Below are positions 43,680 through 54,100 of a stretch of 64,000 nucleotides of DNA, one piece after another (positions within the stretch are counted from its first letter, which is position 1; each line of letters opens with the position of its first letter). The notes beneath the pieces are model-generated. The model ran no database searches. It saw only the letters and a list, made by a program, of their open reading frames with translations, and was not told the origin of the DNA. Position numbers and translations under genes: made by a program. The stretch spans positions 13,117,813 through 13,181,812 of the forward strand of contig OY783197.1 of the NCBI GenBank assembly GCA_963678675.1. Direction: 5' to 3'. This DNA is from Xiphydria camelus. Taxonomy: Eukaryota > Arthropoda > Insecta > Hymenoptera > Xiphydriidae.

Positions 43680-44510
43680 AGTGTGTTGGGTGCAAAAGGT
43701 TCTTTCGGAAACTACGTTGTAAGAAACAGACAATTGTGACAGAAGAAAAAGCAAAGGAATTATCTGCAATTCTCTTTTGAATGATAAAATATCTCCTGGA
43801 GATAAGATCTGCAATGCGTGTAAACTTAAAGTTTACAGTACCAAAAAAAATAATGACACAGAATCCGATATTTCTGATGATAACACTACATCTGCTAAAT
43901 TTGTTAAAACTGAGAAAGGTAATTTCAATTGGATTCAGAAATATGTAAATATATCTGCTGTAACACAAAGAAGAAGTATGATTAAAACTTCATAGTTCAA
44001 TAACGTGGTGAAAAGTAATTGTAATTTAACAATCATAGTAATGATTATTGCTAATTTTGATTGATTTTTGACACACAGATGATCCTGATTGTGGATTTAA
44101 ACATCATGAAAATGAAGAGATTGGATCCGAACGTATCGAATTATTATCATTGGCAAGAGTTGTTTCTACGCAGAAGTATTGCTGTGTTTGCGGATCAACA
44201 GACAACAGAACTGTCATTCCTTTTGAAGCTCGGAAGCACGCGTATGTTAAAAGAAGAATATTTATTCCTATTGGAAATCGATGCTGCAAAAATCATCTGA
44301 TCAAAGAAAAGTTCTACGAAGACGATCTACGCCTTTTAAAAGTGAATTCTAGCTCAAGTTTTGTAGAAACCTCCGTTCTACAAAAATTGTTAGAAAATCT
44401 TTCTGTAGACAGCGATTCTACAGTTATAGAAAAAATAGGTAATTTTTCTTATCCTGAAGATCAAGTGAAGTTACTGACTGGTTTTTCATATGAAAATATA
44501 AATGAAATAC
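43680..44510 (+). pseudogene. SWIM-transposon transposase, N-terminal exons
   Basis: An acceptor TATTTTTTAG precedes CVGCKRFFRKLRCKK; a frameshift near 43780 leads into GDKICNACKLKVY, together a Cys4 zinc-binding unit. A second exon after GACACACAG carries another Cys-rich module, YCCVCGSTDNRTVIPFEARK, then IFIPIGNRCCKNHLI, and a helical region with PEDQVKLLTGFSYENINEI. The frame is cut there by the LINE insertion. The modules probably bind DNA, by analogy with zinc-finger N-termini of other transposases. It continues at 49303. Confidence 0.75.
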
Positions 44511-44820
44511 GGCGAGTGCGAACGGACGTGTGTCGAGAGTGGTGTGTCTTAAAGGCCGAAAAAGTGAGAAAATAGGTAAAGAAGAAGGTAGGGAGAGGCG
44601 AAGAAAGGGATAAGAAAGTGTGGAGAAGAGACTAGAGACAAGATCGTGATGCGGCGAGAAGGGTAAGAAAGGAGAAATAGGAAATAATTTCCTTGAGAAA
44701 GCGAGTGAGGTTAGGAGTGCGAAACGGGCACGGGGGAGGAGGAGAAGGGAAAGTTTAGCCAACGGACGAAGAAGCGGACGGAGCAAGTGCGAAAGACGGA
44801 CGACGAGGTGGCGCGCAAGC

Positions 44821-45690
44821 ATGGCGGGTAATGTGAAAGGCAAGGAAGGAAAGAAGGCGGAGGGAAGCGCGAAAGGAGTCGGAAGGCCATCCAAAGCGGA
44901 ACAACTGGAGAGAGCAAGGAGGTCTGAAAAGGATGTAGGCGTAATGCTTAGAGAGGCGAAGAAAAACGAAGAGAGGCGAGAAAATGGCGAGGAAGAGGAT
45001 GAGGGCACAAGAAGTAAGGAAGGAGAAGAAGCAAAACGGAAAAGTATCGAGGAAATGTTCGAGAGCTTGATAAGCCGGTTTGAAGAATTGAAAGGAGATC
45101 TCAATGAGATGAAGGTAGAAATAGGGAGAGAGGTAGCGGCGAGTATCGGAGGGATAAGGAGGGAGATAGAGGAAAGGCAAGCAGTATGGCAGGAGGAAAA
45201 AGCAGATATGAAAGAAAAGATGCAGGGAATGGAAAGGAGAATAGCAGCGCTAGAAGGGAGAGCAGGTGGAGGCGAGGCGGGCACAGAGCGGATAGAAAGA
45301 TTCATGGAGCAGAAGGATAGAGAATTAAGGAAAAATAACATTGTGATCAGAGGGCTCCAGCTGGAAGGACAAGATGGAAAAAATGAAGTGGAAAAATTCC
45401 TGAAAGAAAAAGTAAAGGTGGAAGCGAAATTGAAGTGGGCCAAGATTGTTGGCAGAGAGAGGAAGATGGTGATCGTCGGGGTGGAAGACTGGGAGACAAA
45501 GAAGAGGATCATGGAAAAGAAGAGTAACCTGGGCAATGTACCAATCTTCATCGACCATGATTTGACAAGGAAGGAGAGAGAAATACAGAGGGAGATTTTG
45601 GAATGGGCGAGGCTGGAGAGGAGAAGAGGAGTACAGGTCAAAGTTGGCTTCCAGAAAGTGTGGAGCAATGGGCGTTGGAGAAGATGGTAG
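44821..45690 (+). CDS. LINE ORF1 protein
   Basis: 289 residues, intact, with a good start context (CAAGC-ATG-GC). The N-terminus is Lys/Arg/Glu-rich (KGVGRPSKAEQLERARRSEK). A long coiled coil follows (about residues 75-165: EEMFESLISRFEELKGDLNE, MKEKMQGMERRIAALEGR), then an L1-ORF1-like RRM block (RKNNIVIRGLQLEG, KWAKIVGRERKMVIVG). It ends VGFQKVWSNGRWRRW. ORF1 proteins of this type trimerise through the coil and coat the LINE RNA. No CCHC knuckles are seen. It overlaps the ORF2 frame by 88 bp, implying reinitiation or shunting for ORF2. Confidence 0.85.
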   Translation: MAGNVKGKEGKKAEGSAKGVGRPSKAEQLERARRSEKDVGVMLREAKKNEERRENGEEEDEGTRSKEGEEAKRKSIEEMFESLISRFEELKGDLNEMKVEIGREVAASIGGIRREIEERQAVWQEEKADMKEKMQGMERRIAALEGRAGGGEAGTERIERFMEQKDRELRKNNIVIRGLQLEGQDGKNEVEKFLKEKVKVEAKLKWAKIVGRERKMVIVGVEDWETKKRIMEKKSNLGNVPIFIDHDLTRKEREIQREILEWARLERRRGVQVKVGFQKVWSNGRWRRW

Positions 45691-48600
45691 AGGGAAGGAT
45701 GGGGAGAGAACAATCAGGATTTTTAGGCGAGCCACGAAAGAGGGGAACGGATGTAACGAGACGAAGAATGCTTTTCTGGAACGTTGCAGGGGTAAAGAGG
45801 AAGGATAGAGACTTTTGGAAATTCGTTCAGGACTTCGACACTGTAGCACTAATAGAAACGTGGATAGAGGAGAAGGATTGGAGTAAACTAAAGGAGGTTT
45901 TGCCGAAAGGTTTTGTATGGAGCAGCCAGCATGCTAGGAGGGAGAAACTGAAGGGAAGGGCCAAAGGAGGGATCATTATGGGAGTGAGAGAAAGCGTGGT
46001 TGAAGCCAAAAAGAGGGAAGAAAGGGAGGGAATACAAGGTGAAGGCGTAATGGAGGTAAGTTTCAGGATTGCCAAAGAAAAAGGGAGAGCTATCGCAGTC
46101 TACAGTAGCGAAGGAGTGGAAAAATTAGTGAAAACACTCGAAGAGAAAGTGAGCGAAGCGGAAGAAGAAAACCTTGTAATTGCGGGGGATTTTAATGCCA
46201 GGATGGGTATAGCGAGTTTGATGGGTTTTGATGGAGAAGAAATGGCAAGAAAATCGAAGGACGAAATAAGAAATGAGGAGGGCAGAAAGCTGGGAAAGTT
46301 AATTGAGGAGAAAGGCTGGATCCTGCTCAACGGAAACTTTGTAGGCGATGAGGAAGGAGAGTATACGTACACAGGAGGTAGAGGACCAACGGTAATCGAT
46401 TACGCCATGGCGAATAGGGAAGCCTTCAATCAAATAAGAAGCTTCCGAGTAGGAGAAAGGACGGAGTCGGACCACCAGCCGCTGATAATTGAACTGGAAG
46501 AGGGGGGGAGAAGTGTATTACGAGGAAGAGAAAGTTAAGCAAATCTGCATATGGGACGAGAATACAATTACACAGTATAAGGATTATACAAGGGAGTTAG
46601 ACTTAGGGAACAAGGACATCGAGGAAGACTGGGAGGAGCTGCAGTCAAGGGTGGTCACCGGCATGCCGAAGAAAGTGATACGATTAAAAAGAAGGAGAAT
46701 TGGATGGAAAAACTGGTGGGATAAAGAGTGCACGAGAAAGAAAAGGGAGGCTGCGAGAGCATACAGAAAATGGAGGCAAGGTAGGAAGCGGAGAGAGGAC
46801 TACCTGGAGAAGAAGATGGAGTTCAAGAAGTTATGTGAGCAGAAAGAAACGCAGCTGAAGAACAAGGAATTGAAAGAGATTAAAAACGTGAGAAAAGCAG
46901 CAGACGTATAGAAATATGTAAATAAAGGGAGGAGAAAGAAGGGGATTCCCAGCGATAAAGTACAAGCCGAGGAGTGGAGAGCACATTTCATGAAATTGCT
47001 GGAGGGAAGCCAGAGGCATGAAGGGAAAGGAAGGAGAAGAAATAGAGAGTGAGATACTGAAGAAGAGTTAACGGACGAGGAGATAGAAGAGCAAATAAAG
47101 AGTATGAAGAGAAATAAGGCGGCAGGTACGGATGGGATTCCGAACGAGGCATGGAAATTCAGCGAAGGTAAGGCCAGAAAGAAATTAAAGGAACTAGTGA
47201 AGAGAGTATGGAGAGGAGAAGGCTTCTCAGAAAGTTGGAGAGAGGGAGCTATCTTCCCAATTTATAAAAAAGGAGACAGGGATGACCCGGCTAACTACAG
47301 AGGAATCACATTACTGAGTACGGCGTACAAGATATATGCGGCGGTTCTGGAAAAGAGACTGAGGACGGAGATAGAGGGAAAAGGAATTCTACCAGAGGAA
47401 CAAGCAGGTTTCAGGGAGAAGAGATCGGCGCTCGACAACGTGTACGTGCTGCAGCACATAGTAGACAGAGAAGGAAAGAAGGATAAGGAGGGCCTTTGTA
47501 TATTCTTTGTCGATCTTAAGGCGGCTTTTGACACGGTGAACAGGGAAAGAATGTGGAGCACGATGGAACAGAGAGGAGTTAGAAGAGGACTAATAGAAAG
47601 ATGCATAGAGATCTACGAAGAGACAAAGGTAACCATATTGATAGAGGGAGAAGCTTCAGAACCCTTCTGGACGGAAAAGGGAGTGAAGCAAGGATGCCCG
47701 CTGAGCCTTTCGGTTTTTGCAATCTTCTTAGCAGACCTGGAAGAGACGCTGGAAAGAGGCATGGTAGGAGGAGTGGAATTGGAAGAAAGGAGAATTCACC
47801 ACCTCGCCTATGCTGACGATATTGTGATGCTCGCAAAAAATGAAGAAGCGCTTAAAGGGATGATGTGGGTCTTGCAAAAGTATTTGTCAGAAAAGGAGCT
47901 GACCTTGAATGTGGATAAGTCGAAAGTAATGGTATGTAAGAAAGGGAGAGGGAAGGTAAGAAAGACAAGGTGGAAGTGGAAAGGTAAAGAATTAGAGGAG
48001 GTGAAGGAATTCAAATATCTAGGTTATGTATTTAAAAAGAATGGAGATAAAGCAGGACAGATCGGGGACTTAGTGAAAAAGGGCAACTTAGTACTTAGGC
48101 AAGTCTGGGGCATTAGGGAGCGTCTTTTCAGGGAAGATTTTATAAGGAGAAAATGTGACTGTTTGATAAACTGGTGTGGAGTGTAGTTAGCTACGGAGTA
48201 GAAATATGGGGATGGAGAAGCTGGGAAGGGTTAGAAAAATTACAAAGAAAATATATATAGTGGGTGCTAGGGCTAGAGAGATCGACGCCAGGATATATAG
48301 TGATAGAAGAATCAAAGAGGAAACTACTTAGGATAAGGGCGGGGAATTGAGCGATGAGATTTGAGGAAAGAGTAAGGGAAGAAGGAGCTAGCGAGCTGAT
48401 AAAGGAGTGTCTGCGAGAAGGAGATGAGGGGAAGGTAAGTGGCACCAGATCGATAGAGGAGAGAAACGAATATCTAAGGAGATGCGGATATAGTGAGGCA
48501 GGGATTGCGGCTATGATAGAAGGACGTATAGCGAGTATAGCGTTGAGTGATAGGGATTGCGAGATACAAATGCAGGAACAGCGGGACAAAATATGGAGAG

Positions 48601-48930
48601 CGAGATATAACAAGAGGTATAGATACTTGTGTAGTAATGACAGGGCAAGTTACCTCAGGAGAGTAGGAGAGAGAGGGGACCTAAGAAGGATTGCTAGAGC
48701 AAGATGCGGAAACGAGGAAGAGGCAAATAAATACTGGATGGATGAGGAGAGAAGAAAATGTAAGCTCTCTCTGCGAGAAAGAAGGGGGCACGTTGGAGCA
48801 CCTAATCAGGGATTGCGTCGAGATGCCGCGAGTAGATTTGGAAGTGGAAGAGCTATTAAATGAGGAATGTAGCGAGAAGGCTAGGGAATGGTTAAAGCAG
48901 CTGGAAAAGAGGAGGAAGCGGAAAAGCTAA
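45603..48930 (+). pseudogene. LINE ORF2: endonuclease, reverse transcriptase, zinc knuckle
   Basis: Segment 1 (45603-46538) is an APE-type endonuclease: RRMLFWNVAGVKRKDRDFW, LIETWIEE, VIAGDFNARMG, YTGGRGPTVIDYAMA, ESDHQPL. A frameshift in a G-run near 46503 moves to the next frame, which has in-frame stops near 46909 and 47050. The RT (47104-48186) shows AAGTDGIPNEAW, GFREKRSALDNVYVL, VDLKAAFDTVNRERMW, GVKQGCPLS and the catalytic AYADDIVML. A frameshift near 48160, stops near 48259 and 48348, and another shift near 48760 precede CEKEGGTLEHLIRDC, the C-terminal CCHC-like end. Target-primed reverse transcription is the known role; this copy is inactive. Confidence 0.92.
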
Positions 48931-49302
48931 AGCGTCAAGGGGGCAAAATGGCAAAGACGGGGAATAAATTATGAGTTACTATATTATAATTATTTTATCT
49001 TATTATTAGGTATTATATTATAGTTATTTTATTTTATTATTAGTTATGTTATATGAAATATTTTTTACGTTAGCCCATATTAAGAGTAAATGTACCTATA
49101 GAGTTGTATAACCAACCTCCTTTCGTGGCTGTAAAGCCGAAATAAATCATCTATCTATCTATATAAATGAAATACCTACGAAATATATGCTTTTTCTTCT
49201 ATGCGCGGTAATGATAATCGATCAGTCTTTCAAGCTGTTGTTGTTTTCCTTATCAAATTAAGAAGTGAAAATTCAAATAGTATGATTTTTTCCTTCTTAC
49301 AG

Positions 49303-50591
49303 TTACAAAACGTGAACAACTTGTCTCCGATTATTTTGACGAAGTTTTGATATCGTTTGAAAAAGATGTTCTCCCTTTTAATTTTGGTTTAAATAGTGTT
49401 AACACATACAGAGATAATCTCATAAAAAATGAGACTTCGAAAATTGCTAAAGAACTCTTGAATTCAGACCGCAAATTAATTCTTATTTGTGACGGTACGT
49501 ACATTAGACATCAAACAAGTTATAATAATGAGTATCAGCGCAAATCATACTCTGGCCAAAAAAAAGTACCTTTATGCAAGCCATTTACAATTTGCACGAT
49601 AAATGGTTATATTGTCGATATGTTAGGTCCTTATTTGGCAAATGTCAATGATGCAAAGATTCTGGATGATATTTTAAATACTTCGCCGGAATTAAGAAAC
49701 TTGCTTCGTAGAGGAGATAAATTGGTCCTTGTCATAGAGGCTTTCGGGATATTATAGAATATTTAGAAGAGCAAGGTTTTGAAGTACATATACCTGCATT
49801 AAAAGGAAAACGTGCTCAATTGTCGTGTGAAGAATCAAATCACTCTCGATATGTCACTAAAGTTCGGTGGGCGGTAGAAGCTATACATAGGATTATTATA
49901 TCAAACAAAAATTCAAACTTTTTTAGATAAAAAACTTGAAAATAAAATACTTCCAAAAACCAGTTTAATTTGCAAGACGGCTTGTTTCTTACATAATCAA
50001 TTTGGCAAACGTCTAAATAGCGATGTTGAATTATCTGAAGAAATCGTGGAGTATATGAAATCGAGACGTAATTTAAACGATACTCTTAGTATTCAAGCCG
50101 AGAAAGATGGTTGGAAGCGCAGAAAAGTACCGTTTCAACAAATAACCTCATCTAATTTGTTTGATTTTCCCGAAATGACTGAAAAAGACTTAAAAATATT
50201 GTTTACGGGTACTTATCAATATTCTCAAGCCATTTCCTATTTAGCAGAGATGATAGATGATGACAATACGATTAATGTTCATTGTTTAAAAGATAATTCA
50301 AGCATTTTAAAATTGTAAGCTCAATCACGACATATAAACCGTAATGAATATCGCTGTTTTATTGAATATAAACCTGATTCTATTGGTTATTCCGGGATCT
50401 TACGATACACGTGCGAGTGTGCAAACGGCAAGAAAACGGTCGGTTGTTGTTCCCATATAGCTGCAATTATTGATTACTTGTCATTTGCGCGATATCAAAC
50501 AAAGCTTATTAATCCTGCAGAAATATTAAGCAAACTATTCCACAGAGAAAATATTCAACCAACAATAAATTACGAAAGCGACGAAGATTGA
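49303..50591 (+). pseudogene. SWIM-transposon transposase, DDE core and SWIM zinc finger
   Basis: After acceptor TTCTTACAG the frame reads KREQLVSDYFDEVLISFEKD, then the DDE core: ILICDGTYIRHQTSYNNEYQ (first Asp in CDGTY), RKSYSGQKKVPLCKPFTICT, INGYIVDMLGPYLANVNDAK and KLVLVIEAFG. In relatives I remember the last motif as DRGF, so the second Asp appears altered to Glu. A frameshift near 49755 leads through VTKVRWAVEAIHRII (catalytic Glu region). A further frame shift and one TAA (50316-50318) precede the SWIM finger, YTCECANGKKTVGCCSHIAAI (C-x-C-x8-C-C-x-H), ending NYESDED-stop. The SWIM part lies inside the right TIR. Decayed. Confidence 0.85.
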
Positions 50592-51260
50592 AACGAAGCT
50601 TCTATGCCAGTACCTTTAATTTGATTTAATTTCGATTTATATGTAGGTACACATAATATATTACAAGTAGTAAATTGTATTCTCGTTAATAATAAACAAT
50701 TGTAAATAAATACTATTACTTTTTGTTAAGTAAAAATTCGAATTAATCGGTGTACAACTTTGTTGCCGCCGTTTTCTGCTATTTATTACGTTAAGAAAAC
50801 AGCGGAAGCAAAGTTGTGTTATTTTCTTTAATTTATTTCGACTTGTTCTCCCACACTAATCATCTTGTAAAAATTATATATCATAGTTTAATCATGCCTA
50901 AGTCTGTATAAAAAAACGGCGGGGGTATTATTTTTCATATGAAAAATAAAAATTATTGAAAAATTCAAACTTGTTGTTTTCTTTATTTATGGGCGAAATA
51001 ATCCGATACTTTTTTTTATAATATAGCTACATGACGGTGCATAATATATATTTCGCTGCGCGAAATCGATCGACTAGTTTTCGAGATAAACAATATTTTC
51101 GTTTTTTGGTTTTTTGGCGATAACTTTTGATTATAAATCAATATTTTGGTCTAAAAATTTAGAGAGAGCTTAGTTATGTATAGACACAAAATATACCTGA
51201 ATGGGGAAAAAAAGTCAGGCCGGGCCTGATTTCATATGCTTATCCGGCTATACCCCCTTT
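50401..51260 (+). repeat. Right long TIR of the SWIM transposon
   Basis: Inverse partner of 42121-42978. Contains the end of the transposase gene, then about 670 bp of AT-rich sequence ending GCCTGATTTCATATGCTTAT and CCGGCTATACCCCC. Confidence 0.85.
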
Positions 51261-51753
51261 GTGTTATATTTACCCCACAAAAACAGATACTCTGTAAAAA
51301 GGCGGCATGTTCATTCAGTGCCAACAAAAATTGATACGTAAAATACTCCCCAAAAAAGATTTGAAATCAATTAAGATCACCATGTTCAAGATTTATATAT
51401 AAAAAGTAAAAGGCATCATCTGAAAGGAAAATTATTGTAAATCAGGTTACTAAAAAATTCGGCTAAAAATTTATTTAAAAATTTTAATAAAAAAGAACTT
51501 GCCGCGTTTAAGTGTTGCATATTTTGTCCACTATATACTGGTGGTATCATATAAGTGTATGAATTGATTTAAAATCATAAGTGCATAAACAGAGTATAAT
51601 TCGATGTCTGAATTTTTTATTTTGAATGGTCTACTCCACGTCTAACGCTTCGGTTCTTCTTCGAACCCTCTTCAGAGACGTAATAACGTGAAATGATTGT
51701 TGTTGTTGTTTGGCCTGATTATTACCTAGTTAAGTTAAGGGAATAAAAATAGC
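51261..51753. other. No gene seen
   Basis: AT-rich spacer; no element boundary or coding sequence recognised. Confidence 0.4.
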
Positions 51754-52267
51754 TTACTTTCTTGGCCTGCAATATTTTGTATAAAATTGCACATTCTCCA
51801 TGTATGGCCACATTTTTTTTGACGTGGATGTACCACTTCCCGATGGTAATTATTCACGTTGTTCACGCAGAAAACGATCCCGGGCATTTTTCCACAATCT
51901 TTTGCATTGTGATCCACTATATATATAAAAAATAATTCAAATTATCATCTGTGGTGGTATTAAGGTAGTTGGAACGCTATAGCACTTTTCCAGCAATTTT
52001 TTTAAATACCTGATATATTTAGTATTTCCGAAATTTCTTTCCACGATTCTTCTTTTTTGTTCACATCTTTGTAATCAGGGTTCTTTAGGTCGTATAGATG
52101 TTCATACAGTTGCACTAACTCAATTAGCATCCCCAAATCACCAAAGTTTTCTACAAAGGAACAAAGCATTGCTTGACTACGTGTTTACAATCTTTGTTTA
52201 ATAATTTATATAATGTGTGTTATTATTTACTATACTTACCTTCCTCCAAATAAATGTCTGGTTCCAT
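51754..52267 (-). pseudogene. MADF (Adf-1/Myb-SANT-like) domain protein remnant, three exons
   Basis: Exon 1 (52267-52240) encodes MEPDIYLEE and ends at donor GTAAGTATAG. Exon 2 (52150-52010, after TTCCTTTGTAG) continues in frame: NFGDLGMLIELVQLYEHLYD, LKNPDYKDVNKKEESWKEIS, EILNIS. Exon 3 (from about 51922) reads SQCKRLWKNARDRFLREQRE, a stop, then SKKMWPYMENVQFYTKYC. LIELV...YDxxNPDYKD...W and LWKNARDRF are MADF landmarks; such proteins bind DNA. The exon 2-3 junction does not keep frame, and the TAA after REQRE shows decay. It could be a host duplicate or the second gene of a PIF/Harbinger element, which often encodes Myb/SANT proteins. Confidence 0.75.
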
Positions 52268-52632
52268 TTTCTTTTAATTAACAAATTCTTTTATTAAAAA
52301 GAAACTTACAATGCAAACAATAATAAGAAATAATAAAGAACGTCACGATCACCACAGTGCAAATGACGCGCCAGATATATATTACGTTGGTTAGGTCAAC
52401 CTGCAGGCAGCCTGATACCGAGTCACGTGACGCAGTTGTGATTGGTTCAATTTGGGAACGGTGCGGCGAAAAGTTGAAACTTGGCCAAGTCTGAATGGGA
52501 GCGGATAAACGCAACAGCAAACGGGAACGGTAGCGGCAGTTTATAAATGCGACTTAAGATTCACCACTGTTTTAACTTCGAACGGTAATGGGAATAGCGG
52601 ACGGTAGCAGCAACGGAAAAGTTTATAAATCG

Positions 52633-52867
52633 CGCTTTAGATAAGTTAGAGTCAAGTGGTGTAAAAACGAGACTAGAAATATGTTGGGTAAGAACGAGAC
52701 ACTCGTACAAATCATACTAAAATACATTTAGTTTGAGTTTAAAAATCGAACTTAAACTAAATGTATTTTAGTATGATTTGTACGAGTGTATCGTTTTTAC
52801 CCAACATATTTCTACTCTCGTGGTGTAAAAACACCACTTGACCCTAACTTGTCTAATTCAAAAAGCG
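52633..52867. mobile_element. ~235-bp palindromic MITE
   Basis: Inner arms, with CTCGTACAAATCATACTAAA and its inverse, are nearly perfect around a 20-bp centre (52731-52752). The outer arms, GTTAGAGTCAAGTGGTGT and ACACCACTTGACCCTAAC, are separated by asymmetric small insertions. Confidence 0.75.
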
Positions 52868-52911
52868 CATTTAGTTTACTCTCTCTTAACTCTGCCATCG
52901 GTCGCTGTTCC

Positions 52912-52980
52912 ATCTCGCGATAAACGAAATTCGAGACAACGGTTCGTACCATTTAATAGCATCACAGTCATAAATACAAA
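52912..52980 (-). repeat. Dispersed repeat, partial copy C
   Basis: CGATAAACGAAATTCGAGAC, then CCATTTAATAGCATCACAGTC, matches part of 13546-13731 in reverse orientation. Confidence 0.65.
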
Positions 52981-53319
52981 TGCGCACTGGCGTACGAGTT
53001 CTTTCGACAGACGAGTGGTCCATCCTTCCTATCGCATACTTTCTATTTTTTCTCATTTTCCCTACCACACATCCCACACTGTATTCTTCCAGTTTTTCTC
53101 GGGTAAGGCACTCATACATAATAAAATGCTGAAAATTTTAGAACATTTATTTTTGTACTAGCAGCCCGTCCCGGCTTCGCACGGGTAGATTGTGGATTGA
53201 TTTTGGTCGTCATTTAATGAATTTTTAGCAGATATCTGTACTCATAGGTAGGGAGCCATGCTACGCTAAAAAAACACATGTATTTAATTTAAATTGGAAA
53301 GTATATTTCTTTTATTAAT

Positions 53320-53703
53320 TTATCTTAAGGCCAGCGGATAGATAATGTTTTTTATTTTTTTATTTGGAGTAAAAACGTGCAAATTTTTCGGTATGCCAAC
53401 TCTGGAGCAAGCCACATACAATTGGCCGTGTGAAAAACATGAATTTTCCAAATTTAAGCCAGCAATAGTCAACCATTGACCTTGTGCTTTGTTGATGGTA
53501 ATAGCAAAAGCAAGACGCAAAGGGAACTGGAGCCGCTTGAATTCGAATGTTAAATCGTTGGAAATCATAGGTATGCATGAATGAGGACGTCTTCGCCTTT
53601 GAATTTGCCAGTGATGATTGTTACCTCGATTAAATTTGGTTGGCACTAAGGGATTTTTTGTGTAACTGATTTGGAATATTATGTCAGATGTAAGAGATTC
53701 CAA
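53320..53703 (-). pseudogene. Helitron Pif1-like helicase, C-terminal end
   Basis: 127 residues. NDLTFEFKRLQFPLRLAFAI, TINKAQGQWLTIAGLNLENS and HGQLYVACSRVGIPKNL are the last helicase motifs (V-VI) of the RepHel protein; VACSRV carries the arginine of motif VI. RepHel normally exceeds 1,000 residues with a HUH nuclease in front; all of that is lost here. The frame itself is open. In intact Helitrons it unwinds donor DNA during rolling-circle transposition. Confidence 0.9.
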
Positions 53704-54100
53704 ATGAAGGTCATGGTCAAGGTCAAATACAATATCACCATTGTACAGCCACTAAAAAATCCTAAATCCTACTATCAAAAAGAATTTGTATAGGGCCCAT
53801 AGCTTTCATGGTACGAAGCCGAACTGTGCTTGACCTCAATTTGACCTCCGCTGACCATAAAGGTCACATGGAAATAATGGTCAAGGACATATTTGAACGT
53901 GAAATTTCCCGCTTCTTTCATTTCCGGTATATAAAATAGAGGTTCGGATTTTAAAAAATCAATTTTACCTAGAAGGTCATTGTCAATGTCAAATCCAATA
54001 TGACCATTGGGTAGCCAGGGAAAAATCCTAAAAGTTTTATATTAAACGTTTTTCTCTAAAACGATTTTTCGCTGAGATAATCAGCTGTGCCTGGACTTTT

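Larger units (their letters stand above)
44511..49160 (+). mobile_element. Non-LTR retrotransposon (LINE), full length, 4.65 kb
   Basis: Flanked by a 15-bp target duplication ATATAAATGAAATAC (44496-44510 and 49161-49175). It starts GGCGAGTGCGAACGG and ends in a (TCTA)n tail, ATCTATCTATCTAT, in place of poly(A). Two overlapping ORFs. Strong purine bias on the coding strand. Clade: jockey/I/R1-like by domain order, not resolved. Confidence 0.93.
42121..51260 (+). mobile_element. 9.1-kb DNA transposon with ~860-bp TIRs, DDE transposase and SWIM finger
   Basis: Outer ends GGGTAAAGCCGGATAAGC and GCTTATCCGGCTATACCCCC. The gene runs left to right. Without the nested LINE and MITE the element would be about 4.1 kb. 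The transposase resembles the DDE_Tnp_4 group around PIF/Harbinger and ISL2EU elements; assignment is from memory. No clear TSD at the outer ends. Confidence 0.8.

Noticed and set aside
44424..45713. 429-codon minus-strand open frame, the longest in the window
   Set aside because: It is the antisense shadow of the purine-rich LINE ORF1; its Ser/Leu/Pro-rich translation is what a GA-biased strand gives in reverse.
47295..48014. Several minus-strand frames across the reverse transcriptase
   Set aside because: Antisense shadows of the LINE RT, whose own motifs including YADD are clear on the plus strand.
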